A DNA stretch of 10,879 nt from an uncultured Alistipes sp. (GTDB lineage Bacteria > Bacteroidota > Bacteroidia > Bacteroidales > Rikenellaceae), in the NCBI GenBank assembly GCA_900766655.1, contig CAAFWE010000244.1:1-10879 (forward strand). Reading direction: 5' to 3'. The position numbers and the translations under genes were made by a program. Positions 1 to 7,174 of the stretch are shown here, in pieces. A model generated the notes under the pieces. The model worked only from the letters and a program-made list of their open reading frames with translations, was not told where the DNA came from and did not search any database. Each line of letters begins with the position of its first letter. Position 1 is the first letter of the stretch.

Positions 1-1357
1 GGATAAACGCCGCCATAAATACGAGCGTACAGGTGATGATAGCCGAAGTGATACCATCCATAGCATCGATGGTAGCCTTGTAGACCGACTTGTAGCCCAA
101 ATCCAACTTGGCGTGAACAGCCTCCACCACAATGATGGCATCGTCCACCACCACACCAATCGAGAGTACCAACGCAAACAAGGTGAGGAGGTTGATACTG
201 AAGTCGAAGATGAAGAGGAAGAAGAATGTACCCACAATCGACACGATGGTTGCAATGAGTGGGATCATTGTCGAGCGGAAGTCGCGCAAGAATATGAACA
301 CCACGAGGGTTACCAGGATGATAGCCTCCAAGAGGGTGCGAATCACATTGTAGATCGAGGCGAAGAGGAAGTCGTTGGTACTCTCCAAGATTACCATATC
401 CAAGTCCACAGGGAAGTCCTGACGAGCCTGCTCGAGGAAGGCGTCGATCTTCTTGATCACCTCGGTAGCATTTGAGTCAGGGGTCTGGTAGATGGCAAAC
501 TCTGTACCCGGCATACCGTCAATCTCGCAATTGTACTGGTACGACTGGTTTCCGAGCTCAATCTCTGCAATATCCTTCAGACGCAACACCTCACCATTGC
601 TGAGTGCGCGAACTACGATATTCTCGAACTCGCTGATATTCTCCAAACGGCCCTTGTAGCGCATAGCATATTGGAAGGTCTGGTCGGCATTTTCACCGAA
701 CGAACCCGTCGCCGCCTCGATATTCTGCTCGCCGAGTACTGCTGCAATGTCGGCAGGTACCAACTTGTACTGCGCCATTACATCAGGCTTGAGCCAGATA
801 CGCATCGAGTAGTCCGAGCCACGCACCTCGATTTCACCTACACCCGGGATACGCGAGATTGCAGGCACGAGGTTAATCTTGATATAGTTCACGATGAAGG
901 TACGGTCGTATGAGCCATTAGGGCTGTATACTGCGATACGCTCCAAGATACTTGTCTGACGCTTCTTTACGGTCACACCCGCCTCGACAACCTCCGAAGG
1001 GAGCTGTCGTGTGGCACGCGATACGCAGTTCTGTACATTGACAGCTGCCATATCGGGATTGATACCCTGCTTGAAGAAGATGGTAACGGAGCCACCACCA
1101 TTGTTGTTGGCGGCCGACGACATATAGGTCATATTCTCCACGCCATTGATGGCCTCCTCGAGTGGCACGAGCACACTCTTCTGTACCGTCTCGGCACTTG
1201 CACCCGGATACGACACCGACACAGTGATGGTCGGAGGAGCGATGTTTGGATATCGCTCAATCGGAAGCACCGCCAATCCGATGAGTCCGCCGATGATAAT
1301 CACAATCGAGATTACCGTCGAGAGGATTGGGCGATCGATAAATGTTCTAATATTCAT
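1..1357 (-). CDS. RND-family efflux pump, inner-membrane transporter (HAE1/AcrB type), N-terminal 452 residues
   Basis: This is the N-terminal part of a proton-driven RND exporter; the rest (about 1,040 residues is usual) runs off the window start. The protein starts MNIRTFIDRPILSTVISIVI, the typical RND opening with a first membrane helix at about residues 9-29, followed by the porter segment with PNIAPPTITVSVSYPGAS and the family-typical GATG-like region (AATGSFGENADQTFQYA). Membrane helices resume at about 335, and the paired aspartates of the proton relay in helix 4 are present as D405/D406 in VVDDAIIVVE, matching D407/D408 of E. coli AcrB. The ATG lies 30 bases downstream of the adaptor gene stop, so the two are almost certainly one operon. 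Substrates cannot be told from this; by family they are hydrophobic drugs, bile salts or detergents. No stop or frameshift is seen in the visible part. Confidence 0.95.
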   Translation of the reverse strand, partial: MNIRTFIDRPILSTVISIVIIIGGLIGLAVLPIERYPNIAPPTITVSVSYPGASAETVQKSVLVPLEEAINGVENMTYMSSAANNNGGGSVTIFFKQGINPDMAAVNVQNCVSRATRQLPSEVVEAGVTVKKRQTSILERIAVYSPNGSYDRTFIVNYIKINLVPAISRIPGVGEIEVRGSDYSMRIWLKPDVMAQYKLVPADIAAVLGEQNIEAATGSFGENADQTFQYAMRYKGRLENISEFENIVVRALSNGEVLRLKDIAEIELGNQSYQYNCEIDGMPGTEFAIYQTPDSNATEVIKKIDAFLEQARQDFPVDLDMVILESTNDFLFASIYNVIRTLLEAIILVTLVVFIFLRDFRSTMIPLIATIVSIVGTFFFLFIFDFSINLLTLFALVLSIGVVVDDAIIVVEAVHAKLDLGYKSVYKATIDAMDGITSAIITCTLVFMAAFI

Positions 1358-1387
1358 CTCTTTCTGGTTTTTGCGTTGGGTTACACC

Positions 1388-2518
1388 TTATTTCTTCTTT
1401 GCGGTAACAATCTCCTTAATCTTGATTGGGGTGTCGTCACGCAAAAGACCGATACCCTCAACAACGATGGTGTCACCCTCGATAAGACCCGACTCTACGA
1501 TATACTCCTTACCGTTGCTGATCTCGAATACACCGATGATTTTAGCCTTGGCTACGCCATTCTCGTACTTGTAGGCGTAGACCTTGTCCTGCACCTCGAA
1601 AGTAGCGTGCTGCGGAATAACCACGCAACCCTCCTGACGGTGAGGGAGCACCACGGTACCCGAACCTCCCGAGATGAGCAAGCGAGTCTTGTTAGGGAAC
1701 TTGGCACGAAGGGTAACCGAACCTGTTGTAGGGTCGATGATACCCGAGATGGCCTCGATGCGTCCCTTCTCCGAGTACTTGGTACCGTCGCTGAGCTGCA
1801 ACTCAACCATTGGCAACTCCTGCAATGCGTTCTCGAGCGCACCATACTGACGCTTGAGCGACAACACCTGACTCTCGCTCATCGAGAAGTAGACATACAT
1901 CTCAGAGTTGTCCGATACCGAGGTCATTGGGGCAGCGTCGGATGGACTCACGAGAGTACCCACGCGGAAAGGAAGTGTACCTACAACGCCATCCACTGGA
2001 CTCTTAACAAGTGTGTAAGAGAGGTTGTTGCTTGCGGTGAGCTCGTTGGCACGTGCTTGTGCGAGTTGTGCCTTCGCACTTGCAAGATTGGTGCGAGCCA
2101 TACGGAGATCGAAGTCCGAGATGATGTTCTGCTCGAACAACTTCTCCTTACTCGATGCCGAGAGCTCGGCTGCGTTAACCTGTGCCTTTGCTACATCAAC
2201 ATTTGCCTGAGCGGTAGCGAGAGCAGCCTGATAAGGCACCTGGTCGATGATGAAGAGTGTCTGTCCCTGACGAACAATCGAACCCTCCTTCACCTTGATG
2301 TCGGTGATGTAGCCCTGCACCTTCGGACGGATGTCGACATCCTGCTTACCTCGGATTGTAGCCGAGTAGGTCGAACTCAGTTTACGCGATGTGCTCTTGA
2401 GAATCATCGCATTGTACTCGCGACTGCGCTTTGTGGTCGATGTCTCCTCGGTACAACCCACCAAAAGGGTAGATGCAACAAGGCAGACCATCAAGCCAAG
2501 TAGTAGATTTTTTTTCAT
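1388..2518 (-). CDS. RND efflux periplasmic adaptor lipoprotein (membrane fusion protein, AcrA/MexA family)
   Basis: This 376-residue adaptor links an inner-membrane RND pump to an outer-membrane channel. It has a lipoprotein signal peptide (MKKNLLLGLMV...LLVGC, lipid-modified Cys22), so it is anchored by lipid on the periplasmic side. The order is typical of the family. The first half of the lipoyl/barrel-sandwich domain is at about 50-92 (KVQGYITDIKVKEGSIVRQGQ). An Ala/Gln-rich coiled-coil hairpin follows at about 95-165. The second lipoyl half is at about 168-197 (SPVDGVVGTLPFRVGTLV), then beta-barrel and membrane-proximal domains to the Lys-rich C terminus. Length is normal for the family. 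It is followed after 30 bases by the pump gene and preceded by a good promoter, so it heads the operon. No regulator gene is visible next to it. The outer-membrane factor is probably beyond the pump, outside the window. Confidence 0.95.
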   Translation of the reverse strand: MKKNLLLGLMVCLVASTLLVGCTEETSTTKRSREYNAMILKSTSRKLSSTYSATIRGKQDVDIRPKVQGYITDIKVKEGSIVRQGQTLFIIDQVPYQAALATAQANVDVAKAQVNAAELSASSKEKLFEQNIISDFDLRMARTNLASAKAQLAQARANELTASNNLSYTLVKSPVDGVVGTLPFRVGTLVSPSDAAPMTSVSDNSEMYVYFSMSESQVLSLKRQYGALENALQELPMVELQLSDGTKYSEKGRIEAISGIIDPTTGSVTLRAKFPNKTRLLISGGSGTVVLPHRQEGCVVIPQHATFEVQDKVYAYKYENGVAKAKIIGVFEISNGKEYIVESGLIEGDTIVVEGIGLLRDDTPIKIKEIVTAKKK

Positions 2519-2569
2519 ACTGTTTTTTATTTTTTGTGATTTTATAATTCGGGTTGCTTATAATTGGCG

Positions 2570-2601
2570 CAAAATTACTAAAAAAATCTGCGCAAAACAA
2601 A
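2570..2601 (-). promoter_or_regulatory. Bacteroidetes-type promoter of the efflux operon
   Basis: On the minus strand a TTTG (-33 box, 2598-2601) is followed after 20 bases by TAATTTTG (-7 box TAnnTTTG, 2570-2577). Both elements and the spacing fit the Bacteroides primary-sigma consensus. Transcription should start a few bases below 2570, giving a leader of about 45 bases before the adaptor ATG at 2518. The -33 box lies immediately after the terminator hairpin of cinA. Confidence 0.75.
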
Positions 2602-2626
2602 TAGGGACAATATAAAATATTGCCCC
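2598..2626 (-). terminator. Rho-independent terminator of the pdxB-pyrD-cinA operon
   Basis: Read on the minus strand, GGGGCAATA (2618-2626) pairs with TATTGTCCC (2604-2612) around a TTTTA loop, making a 9-bp stem with one G-U wobble, followed by a T-rich run (TATTTGTTTTG). The odd pair is G-U on the minus strand but an A-C mismatch on the plus strand, which supports action on minus-strand transcripts. It lies about 30 bases beyond the cinA stop. Confidence 0.75.
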
Positions 2627-2654
2627 TAACTCAATCGTTTCAATTTGACTATCT

Positions 2655-3893
2655 CTATCGATTCAACTCTTCGTGTAGCATTGCTATGGCATATGCTGTT
2701 GCGCGAGCTATAATCTGCGAACGGTCTGTACCACAATTCTTTCGCACGGCAAAACAGCGGTCAGGAGTGGCTATACCAATCCATACCGTACCTACGGGTT
2801 TGGCCTCGCTGCCGCCAGTCGGACCCGCTATTCCAGTGGTTGAAATGGCAAAATCCGAGTGTGAAACGCCCTTGACTCCTCGGGCCATCGCTATTGCGAC
2901 TTGTTCCGATACTGCTCCATATTGCGCAATATCCGACATATCAACACCCAAAACCTCACTTTTTGCCTCGTTGCTATAAGAGACTACACCACAGAGGAAA
3001 TAGGCCGATGCTCCCGCCTGAGCGGTGAACTTCGAGGCTATTGCGCCACCCGTACAACTCTCGGCTACTGCCAGCGTTTGCCCTCTCTCTATCAGGGTGT
3101 TATGCACCAACTCCTCGACCGATGCATCCTCGAAACCAACGATGTTGTTGGGGATGATGGAACGCAACGATTCGAACAAGGAGTCTATCTCGTGACGCAC
3201 CTCCTTGCCCTCGACCTCATAGGCCGAAAGACGGAGTCGCACCATATTCGGAGCGGGCAGATAGGCGAGTCGGATATATTGTGGCAGAGCCTCCTCCCAA
3301 GCGGCAATTCGCTCGGCCAAAATCGACTCCGCAATACCGAATGTAATCATTGTTCGGTGGACAATCTCTCGCAGTGCGAATCGCTCACGCAGACGAGGCA
3401 TAACCTCCTCGTCGATAAGGTGTTGCATCTCGAATGGCACACCCGGAAGCGACACCACAACACATCCCTCGCGCTCGAACCACATACCTGGGGCTGTACC
3501 GTGTGCATTGTGCAGTACGGTGCAACACTCGGGCACCATCGCCTGACCTCGATTCAAATCGTTGAAGGCGATGTTTCGAGCCTCGAGCATCTTGCGGATA
3601 TGCTCCGCCTCCACCTCGTCGTAGCGTAGTGTCGAGCCGAAGTAGTCGCAGAGTGTGTGCTTTGTGATGTCATCTTTGGTTGGGCCCAAACCGCCAGTGA
3701 TGATTACGACTTGGCTCTCGGCAAGTGCTCGGTCGAGGGTGTCGATAATCTGTGTGCGATTGTCTCCAATCGAGGTGCGCTCCTTGACGGTTATACCGTT
3801 GGCATTGAGCGCGCGTGAGATATAGCGCGAGTTGGTGTCGAGAATCTGACCTATCAGTATCTCGTCACCTATTGTTACTATCGTAGCTTTCAT
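2655..3893 (-). CDS. cinA: CinA: MoCF-like N-terminal domain plus nicotinamide-nucleotide amidase (PncC) domain
   Basis: The 412-residue protein is a full-length two-domain CinA. The N-terminal MoaB/MogA-like domain (about 1-170) shows TIGDEILIGQILDTNS (7-22) and GGLGPTKDD (67-75). In characterised CinA proteins this region carries ADP-ribose or CoA pyrophosphatase activity. The C-terminal PncC domain (about 255-412) has AESCTGG with the likely nucleophile Ser279, YSNEAK at 306-311 and GIAGPTGG (354-361). This domain deamidates nicotinamide mononucleotide to nicotinate mononucleotide in pyridine-nucleotide recycling. Key motifs of both domains are intact. The ATG is two bases after the pyrD stop, implying translational coupling, and a terminator follows. 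The old name 'competence/damage-inducible' is historical, and nothing here suggests competence. Confidence 0.96.
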   Translation of the reverse strand: MKATIVTIGDEILIGQILDTNSRYISRALNANGITVKERTSIGDNRTQIIDTLDRALAESQVVIITGGLGPTKDDITKHTLCDYFGSTLRYDEVEAEHIRKMLEARNIAFNDLNRGQAMVPECCTVLHNAHGTAPGMWFEREGCVVVSLPGVPFEMQHLIDEEVMPRLRERFALREIVHRTMITFGIAESILAERIAAWEEALPQYIRLAYLPAPNMVRLRLSAYEVEGKEVRHEIDSLFESLRSIIPNNIVGFEDASVEELVHNTLIERGQTLAVAESCTGGAIASKFTAQAGASAYFLCGVVSYSNEAKSEVLGVDMSDIAQYGAVSEQVAIAMARGVKGVSHSDFAISTTGIAGPTGGSEAKPVGTVWIGIATPDRCFAVRKNCGTDRSQIIARATAYAIAMLHEELNR

Positions 3894-3895
3894 CT

Positions 3896-4969
3896 TTATT
3901 GTTGATTTTCAGTCGTTTCGACTGTGTCGGTAATCTCTTGTTCAGACTCGATAAGGGCTTGGCACAAATCGCCAGCAAAGCTGAGTCCGTTGTAGACAAA
4001 TCCGGTGTAAACTTGAACTAACGATGCTCCCGCCTCCATCATTCGCTTCACATCGTCGCCCGTCATCAGACCGCCCACGCCAATGATAGGGTAGGTGCCA
4101 TTGCAACGCTCGTGAACACGACGCACCACCTCGATAGCTCGCTCGGTGAGTGCTGGACCACTCACTGCGCCTGCACCAGCCTTGCGAAGCTCCTTTTCTG
4201 GGGTGACAAGACCTTGCGGATGGGTGGTGGCATTGGTGGCAATGATACCATCGAGAGGGGTGTCGACCATAATATCGGTCATCAAGTCAATCTCCTCGTT
4301 TGTCAAGTCGGGCGAGATTTTCAGCAATATTGGACGATACTGATTCTGTCCGCGACGGAAGTCGAAGAGAGGCTCGAGTATCTTCATTACGCTCTCGCGA
4401 GTGCGAGGGATATATTGCTTGTGAGTGGTGTTGTAACTAACATTCACCGTAAAGTAGTCGATATACTGATAGAGGTTGCGGAATACGCGGAGGTAGTCCA
4501 TTGCTGCATCCTCGGGCGGTGTGACGGTGTTCTTGCCGATGTTGCAACCGAGAATGATTCCCTTATGCTCCTTGCGTACATTGCTGATTACAGCCTCTAA
4601 ACCCTTCGATGCCAAGCCTATACGATTGAGTATGGCACGATCTTTTGGCAACGCAAACATTCGTGGCTTTGGGTTTCCCTGTTGAGGACGAGGCGTTACG
4701 GTGCCAATCTCGACAAAGCCGAAACCGAGGGCCGAGAGCGGACGGAAAATCTCTCCGTTGCGGTCGTATCCAGCGGCCATACCTATCGGATTACGGAAAC
4801 GCATACCGAAAACTTCGCGCTCGAGTGTCGGATCCTCGATGGCGTAAACCTTTCGCAGTAACCACTTTGCAGCAGGAATCTTGTCGACCAGACGGAACAA
4901 CAAAACAGCAAACGAGTGTGCTCGTTCTGCTCCCAAAATAGCCGATATGAATTGCAAGAGTCTGCGCAT
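3896..4969 (-). CDS. pyrD: Class-2 (quinone-dependent) dihydroorotate dehydrogenase-like protein, divergent active site
   Basis: The 357-residue protein has the layout of membrane-associated class-2 dihydroorotate dehydrogenase, which oxidises dihydroorotate to orotate with FMN and passes electrons to quinone in pyrimidine synthesis. The N-terminal amphipathic helices (about 1-40) are those used for membrane binding. Matching motifs are NPIGMAAGYDRNGE (60-73), FGFVEIGTVTPRPQQGNPKP (83-102), GCNIGKNT (141-148), LLKISPDL (215-222) and IIGVGG near the C terminus. Several usually conserved active-site positions differ. NRMGFNN is NRIGLAS (115-121). The catalytic-base motif NVS(S/C)PN is NVSYNTT (176-182). 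ATNTT is ATNAT (244-248). The FDK lysine is Arg70. The reading frame is clean, so these are substitutions and not sequencing errors. The protein could be a working but unusual enzyme or have a changed substrate. It lies 24 bases after pdxB and 2 before cinA. Confidence 0.88.
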   Translation of the reverse strand: MRRLLQFISAILGAERAHSFAVLLFRLVDKIPAAKWLLRKVYAIEDPTLEREVFGMRFRNPIGMAAGYDRNGEIFRPLSALGFGFVEIGTVTPRPQQGNPKPRMFALPKDRAILNRIGLASKGLEAVISNVRKEHKGIILGCNIGKNTVTPPEDAAMDYLRVFRNLYQYIDYFTVNVSYNTTHKQYIPRTRESVMKILEPLFDFRRGQNQYRPILLKISPDLTNEEIDLMTDIMVDTPLDGIIATNATTHPQGLVTPEKELRKAGAGAVSGPALTERAIEVVRRVHERCNGTYPIIGVGGLMTGDDVKRMMEAGASLVQVYTGFVYNGLSFAGDLCQALIESEQEITDTVETTENQQ

Positions 4970-4976
4970 AGCGGTG

Positions 4977-4984
4977 CAAATATA
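4977..4984 (-). promoter_or_regulatory. Possible -7 box just upstream of pyrD
   Basis: TATATTTG on the minus strand matches TAnnTTTG and ends only 7 bases before the pyrD ATG at 4969. No TTTG is found at -33. If used, the transcript would be almost leaderless. pyrD is more simply explained by read-through from pdxB, whose stop is 24 bases away. Confidence 0.3.
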
Positions 4985-4993
4985 GCGATTTTT

Positions 4994-5989
4994 TTAGAAA
5001 TACTCCTCTCGGAAGCGATAGTTGTTGCGTAGTGCCTCGAATTTGTGAGGCTCGTGTCGCAATGCACTACTCTCTGCCTCGATGTCACAGTAGCGGGCGA
5101 TTGTATCACACATTGCCTCCCACGATATCATTCGAGGTGTCACGCTCTTCACCTCAGCGGGCGACCACTCCGTAAGTGGCAGCGAGAAGTGTCGAGCGAG
5201 AGCCTGCACCGCCATAGCCGAGGCGTTTGCCTTGCCTTGTGCGGTGTAACCAGCAATGTGAGGGGTAGCAACTCTCGACTTGGCGAGATACTCCTCGTTG
5301 ATGTTCGGCTCGCCTTCCCATACATCGGTAATGTAGGTTATGTCGTTGCGTCGTGTAGCCTCTGTTGCCACGCATTCGCCACGTGAGGCGTTGATTAGCA
5401 CCGCATTGTGGCGCATCAACGAGATGTTGCTCTCGTTTACCAGATGGAGGGTGGTGGCATCGAGTGGCGTGTGTAGCGTTACGATGTCGGCCTGGCGAAG
5501 CACCTCGTCGAGCGATACGAAATTGAGCCCTTCGCGCTCTTGGCGTGGTGGGTCACAGCATATGGTGCGGAATCCCCAATGTTCGGCATACTGCTTGATT
5601 AGCGAGCCGACATTTCCCACTCCCACGATGCCGAGCGTGCGCTCCGAAGGTGCGAAGTTGCCCTCTCGAGCCAAAAGTGCCAAAGCGGCCGATACCCACT
5701 GCAATACGCCCCTTGCGTTGCATCCAGCCGAGGTCGATACGCTGATGTTGTGCGAGCGACAGTAGTTGAGGTCGATGTGGTCGAAACCTATTGTAGCGGT
5801 GGCTATGAACTGCACCTTTGTCCCCTCCAAGAGTGCTTTGTCGCAGCGAGTGCGAGTGCGGATGATGAGTGCCTCAGCCTCGGCAACACGCTCCTTGGTA
5901 AAGGCGTTGCCATCGAGATACTCCACCTCGGCATAGGGCTCCAATACACCCTGCAAAAATGGTATGGCTCTGTCGACTAAAACTCTCAT
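4994..5989 (-). CDS. pdxB: Erythronate-4-phosphate dehydrogenase (vitamin B6 synthesis)
   Basis: PdxB oxidises 4-phosphoerythronate in the DXP-dependent route to pyridoxal 5'-phosphate. The 331-residue protein is a D-2-hydroxyacid dehydrogenase. Its Rossmann motif is GIVGVGNVG (120-128), with CCDPPR at 144-149 close to the PdxB-specific pattern after the second strand. The catalytic triad is R203 (INASRGE), E227 (DVWEGEP) and H244 (TPHIAGYTAQGK). The last string, especially GYT.(Q/E)GK, separates PdxB from serine or glycerate dehydrogenases. The C-terminal dimerisation segment (about 285-331) ends FEALRNNYRFREEY, as in PdxB. It is shorter than the roughly 380-residue E. coli enzyme because this domain is reduced. 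It is first in the pdxB-pyrD-cinA operon and is divergent from the ureohydrolase gene. Confidence 0.94.
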   Translation of the reverse strand: MRVLVDRAIPFLQGVLEPYAEVEYLDGNAFTKERVAEAEALIIRTRTRCDKALLEGTKVQFIATATIGFDHIDLNYCRSHNISVSTSAGCNARGVLQWVSAALALLAREGNFAPSERTLGIVGVGNVGSLIKQYAEHWGFRTICCDPPRQEREGLNFVSLDEVLRQADIVTLHTPLDATTLHLVNESNISLMRHNAVLINASRGECVATEATRRNDITYITDVWEGEPNINEEYLAKSRVATPHIAGYTAQGKANASAMAVQALARHFSLPLTEWSPAEVKSVTPRMISWEAMCDTIARYCDIEAESSALRHEPHKFEALRNNYRFREEYF

Positions 5990-6017
5990 AATGGTGCACT
6001 TAATATCGTGAATTTTA

Positions 6018-6036
6018 CAAATTTAGTACAAATATA
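6018..6036 (-). promoter_or_regulatory. Candidate -7 boxes of the pdxB operon
   Basis: Two minus-strand matches to TAnnTTTG lie ahead of pdxB: TATATTTG (6029-6036) and TAAATTTG (6018-6025). Neither has a TTTG at the expected -33 distance, so I cannot say which is used. A start from either gives a leader of roughly 20-40 bases. Confidence 0.45.
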
Positions 6037-6055
6037 CTCTCTTTATTCGATAGTT

Positions 6056-6087
6056 GCGCCTATTTTCCAATATTTTTTATAATTTTG
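6056..6087 (+). promoter_or_regulatory. Promoter of the ureohydrolase/FKBP gene cluster
   Basis: TAATTTTG (6080-6087) is a full match to the -7 consensus TAnnTTTG and is followed by CACC. A -33 element is weak: only GTTG (6053-6056) lies upstream, at 23 bases. The leader to the ATG at 6114 would be about 20 bases, AT-rich and without a Shine-Dalgarno site. The 124-base gap 5990-6113 thus serves two divergent operons. Confidence 0.5.
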
Positions 6088-6113
6088 CACCTTGCATTAT
6101 AATGCTTTAATAT

Positions 6114-7166
6114 ATGGCAACAAGGGGAAACTTTCTGAAAAACATACTCGTCGAGGAGATAGCTGGCGATGGCGGTTGCTACTTTGGTGCGACAACGCCA
6201 CCATCGGAGGCCGATGTTGTGATTGTCTCGGCTCCGTGGAGTGTGACCTCCGACTATGGTCACGGTGCTACCTACACTCCCGATGCCATCATCGATAGTT
6301 CGCTTGGCAAGGAGTTGTACGATGCGCCTACGGGATTGTCCATCGAAGGTCGCATTGCTACTGCCGAGATCGACTACAATATTCAGGAACATTCCGAGAT
6401 GCTTGGTCGTGATGCCGAGCGTATCGTTCGTCATCATAGCAGCAAAGAGTCGCGTGTGAGCGACTACATAGCGCGCAAAATCGAGAATGTCAACGAGGGC
6501 TTTGCCGAGATGCACCTGAGCATCTACAAGCAGGTGAAGCAGTGGGCCGAGCAGGGCAAACGCATTGCGGTTGTCGGTGGTGACCACTCGGTAGCTTTCG
6601 GTGCGGTGAAGGCTCTGGCTGAGCAGAACGAGGGACTTGGTGTCCTCTTTGTTGATGCACACGCAGACTATAGTCGCGAAGAGGAGATATTCAACTATTC
6701 GCACCGCTCCATTGCTCGTAATATCGTGGAGGAGCTTGGCGGTGTTGCCAAGATGGTGCAAGTGGGTGTGCGCGATGTGGATCGTGTCGAGGTTGAGGCG
6801 CTCAATGCGTGCGACAAGGTCGAGACATTCTACGCAGAGTCGCTTGCTGAGCGTCGCTTCGAGGGATGCAGTTGGGGCGATATCTGTCGAGAGATCGTGA
6901 GCAATCTACCGCAGAAGGTCTATATCTCGTTCGATGTGGATGCACTCAAGATAGAGTTCTGCAACAATACCAATGCTCCGACACCAGGCGGTATGACCTT
7001 TGACGAGGCTCTCTATTTGGTGAATATGGTCACAGCTTCGGGCCGTGAGATTGTGGGCTTCGATATCTCGGAGGTGGTGAGCAGTATCAACGATAAGATG
7101 GATGCCATCGTGGGAGCTCGTCTGCTTGCAAAGTTGAGCGTAGCGATGTTGAGAGAGAAAAAATAA
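6114..7166 (+). CDS. Ureohydrolase-superfamily protein (arginase/agmatinase/formimidoylglutamase fold), substrate unknown
   Basis: The 350-residue protein has the binuclear-manganese hydrolase fold that releases urea or formamide from guanidino or formimino substrates. All metal-site motifs are visible: GGDHS (155-159, His158), DAHAD (181-185), SFDVD (272-276, Asp274/Asp276) and a late GFDISE. The N terminus has APWSVTSDYGHGATYTPDAI, matching the opening of the arginase-like proteins of Bacteroidetes. The segment after SFDVD is unusual. Relatives, as I remember them, read about DGLDPxLCPxTGTPVPGG, whereas this protein has ALKIEFCNNTNAPTPGG (277-293), losing the family's Asp-Pro and Thr-Gly-Thr. 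It may be an arginase or agmatinase homologue with altered specificity. The next gene starts 8 bases after the stop, so the two are probably co-transcribed. Confidence 0.85.
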   Translation: MATRGNFLKNILVEEIAGDGGCYFGATTPPSEADVVIVSAPWSVTSDYGHGATYTPDAIIDSSLGKELYDAPTGLSIEGRIATAEIDYNIQEHSEMLGRDAERIVRHHSSKESRVSDYIARKIENVNEGFAEMHLSIYKQVKQWAEQGKRIAVVGGDHSVAFGAVKALAEQNEGLGVLFVDAHADYSREEEIFNYSHRSIARNIVEELGGVAKMVQVGVRDVDRVEVEALNACDKVETFYAESLAERRFEGCSWGDICREIVSNLPQKVYISFDVDALKIEFCNNTNAPTPGGMTFDEALYLVNMVTASGREIVGFDISEVVSSINDKMDAIVGARLLAKLSVAMLREKK

Positions 7167-7174
7167 AGAAAAAT

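Noticed and set aside
113..475. A 120-codon acidic, His-rich open frame on the plus strand
   Set aside because: It lies antisense to the RND pump segment that includes the helix-4 Asp pair, so it is a shadow frame.
1376..2503. A 375-codon open frame on the plus strand opposite the adaptor gene
   Set aside because: It is antisense to a clear adaptor gene. Its predicted protein is rich in Leu, Arg, His and Cys with no recognisable motif, and it arises from codon bias on the coding strand.
4430..4440. A frameshift or sequencing error as the cause of the odd NVSYNTT motif in PyrD
   Set aside because: The frame is correct on both sides with family motifs in register, and no single-base change restores S(S/C)PN.
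6060..6761. A 233-codon minus-strand open frame opposite the ureohydrolase gene
   Set aside because: The plus-strand frame has all ureohydrolase metal motifs, while the antisense product shows no family features.
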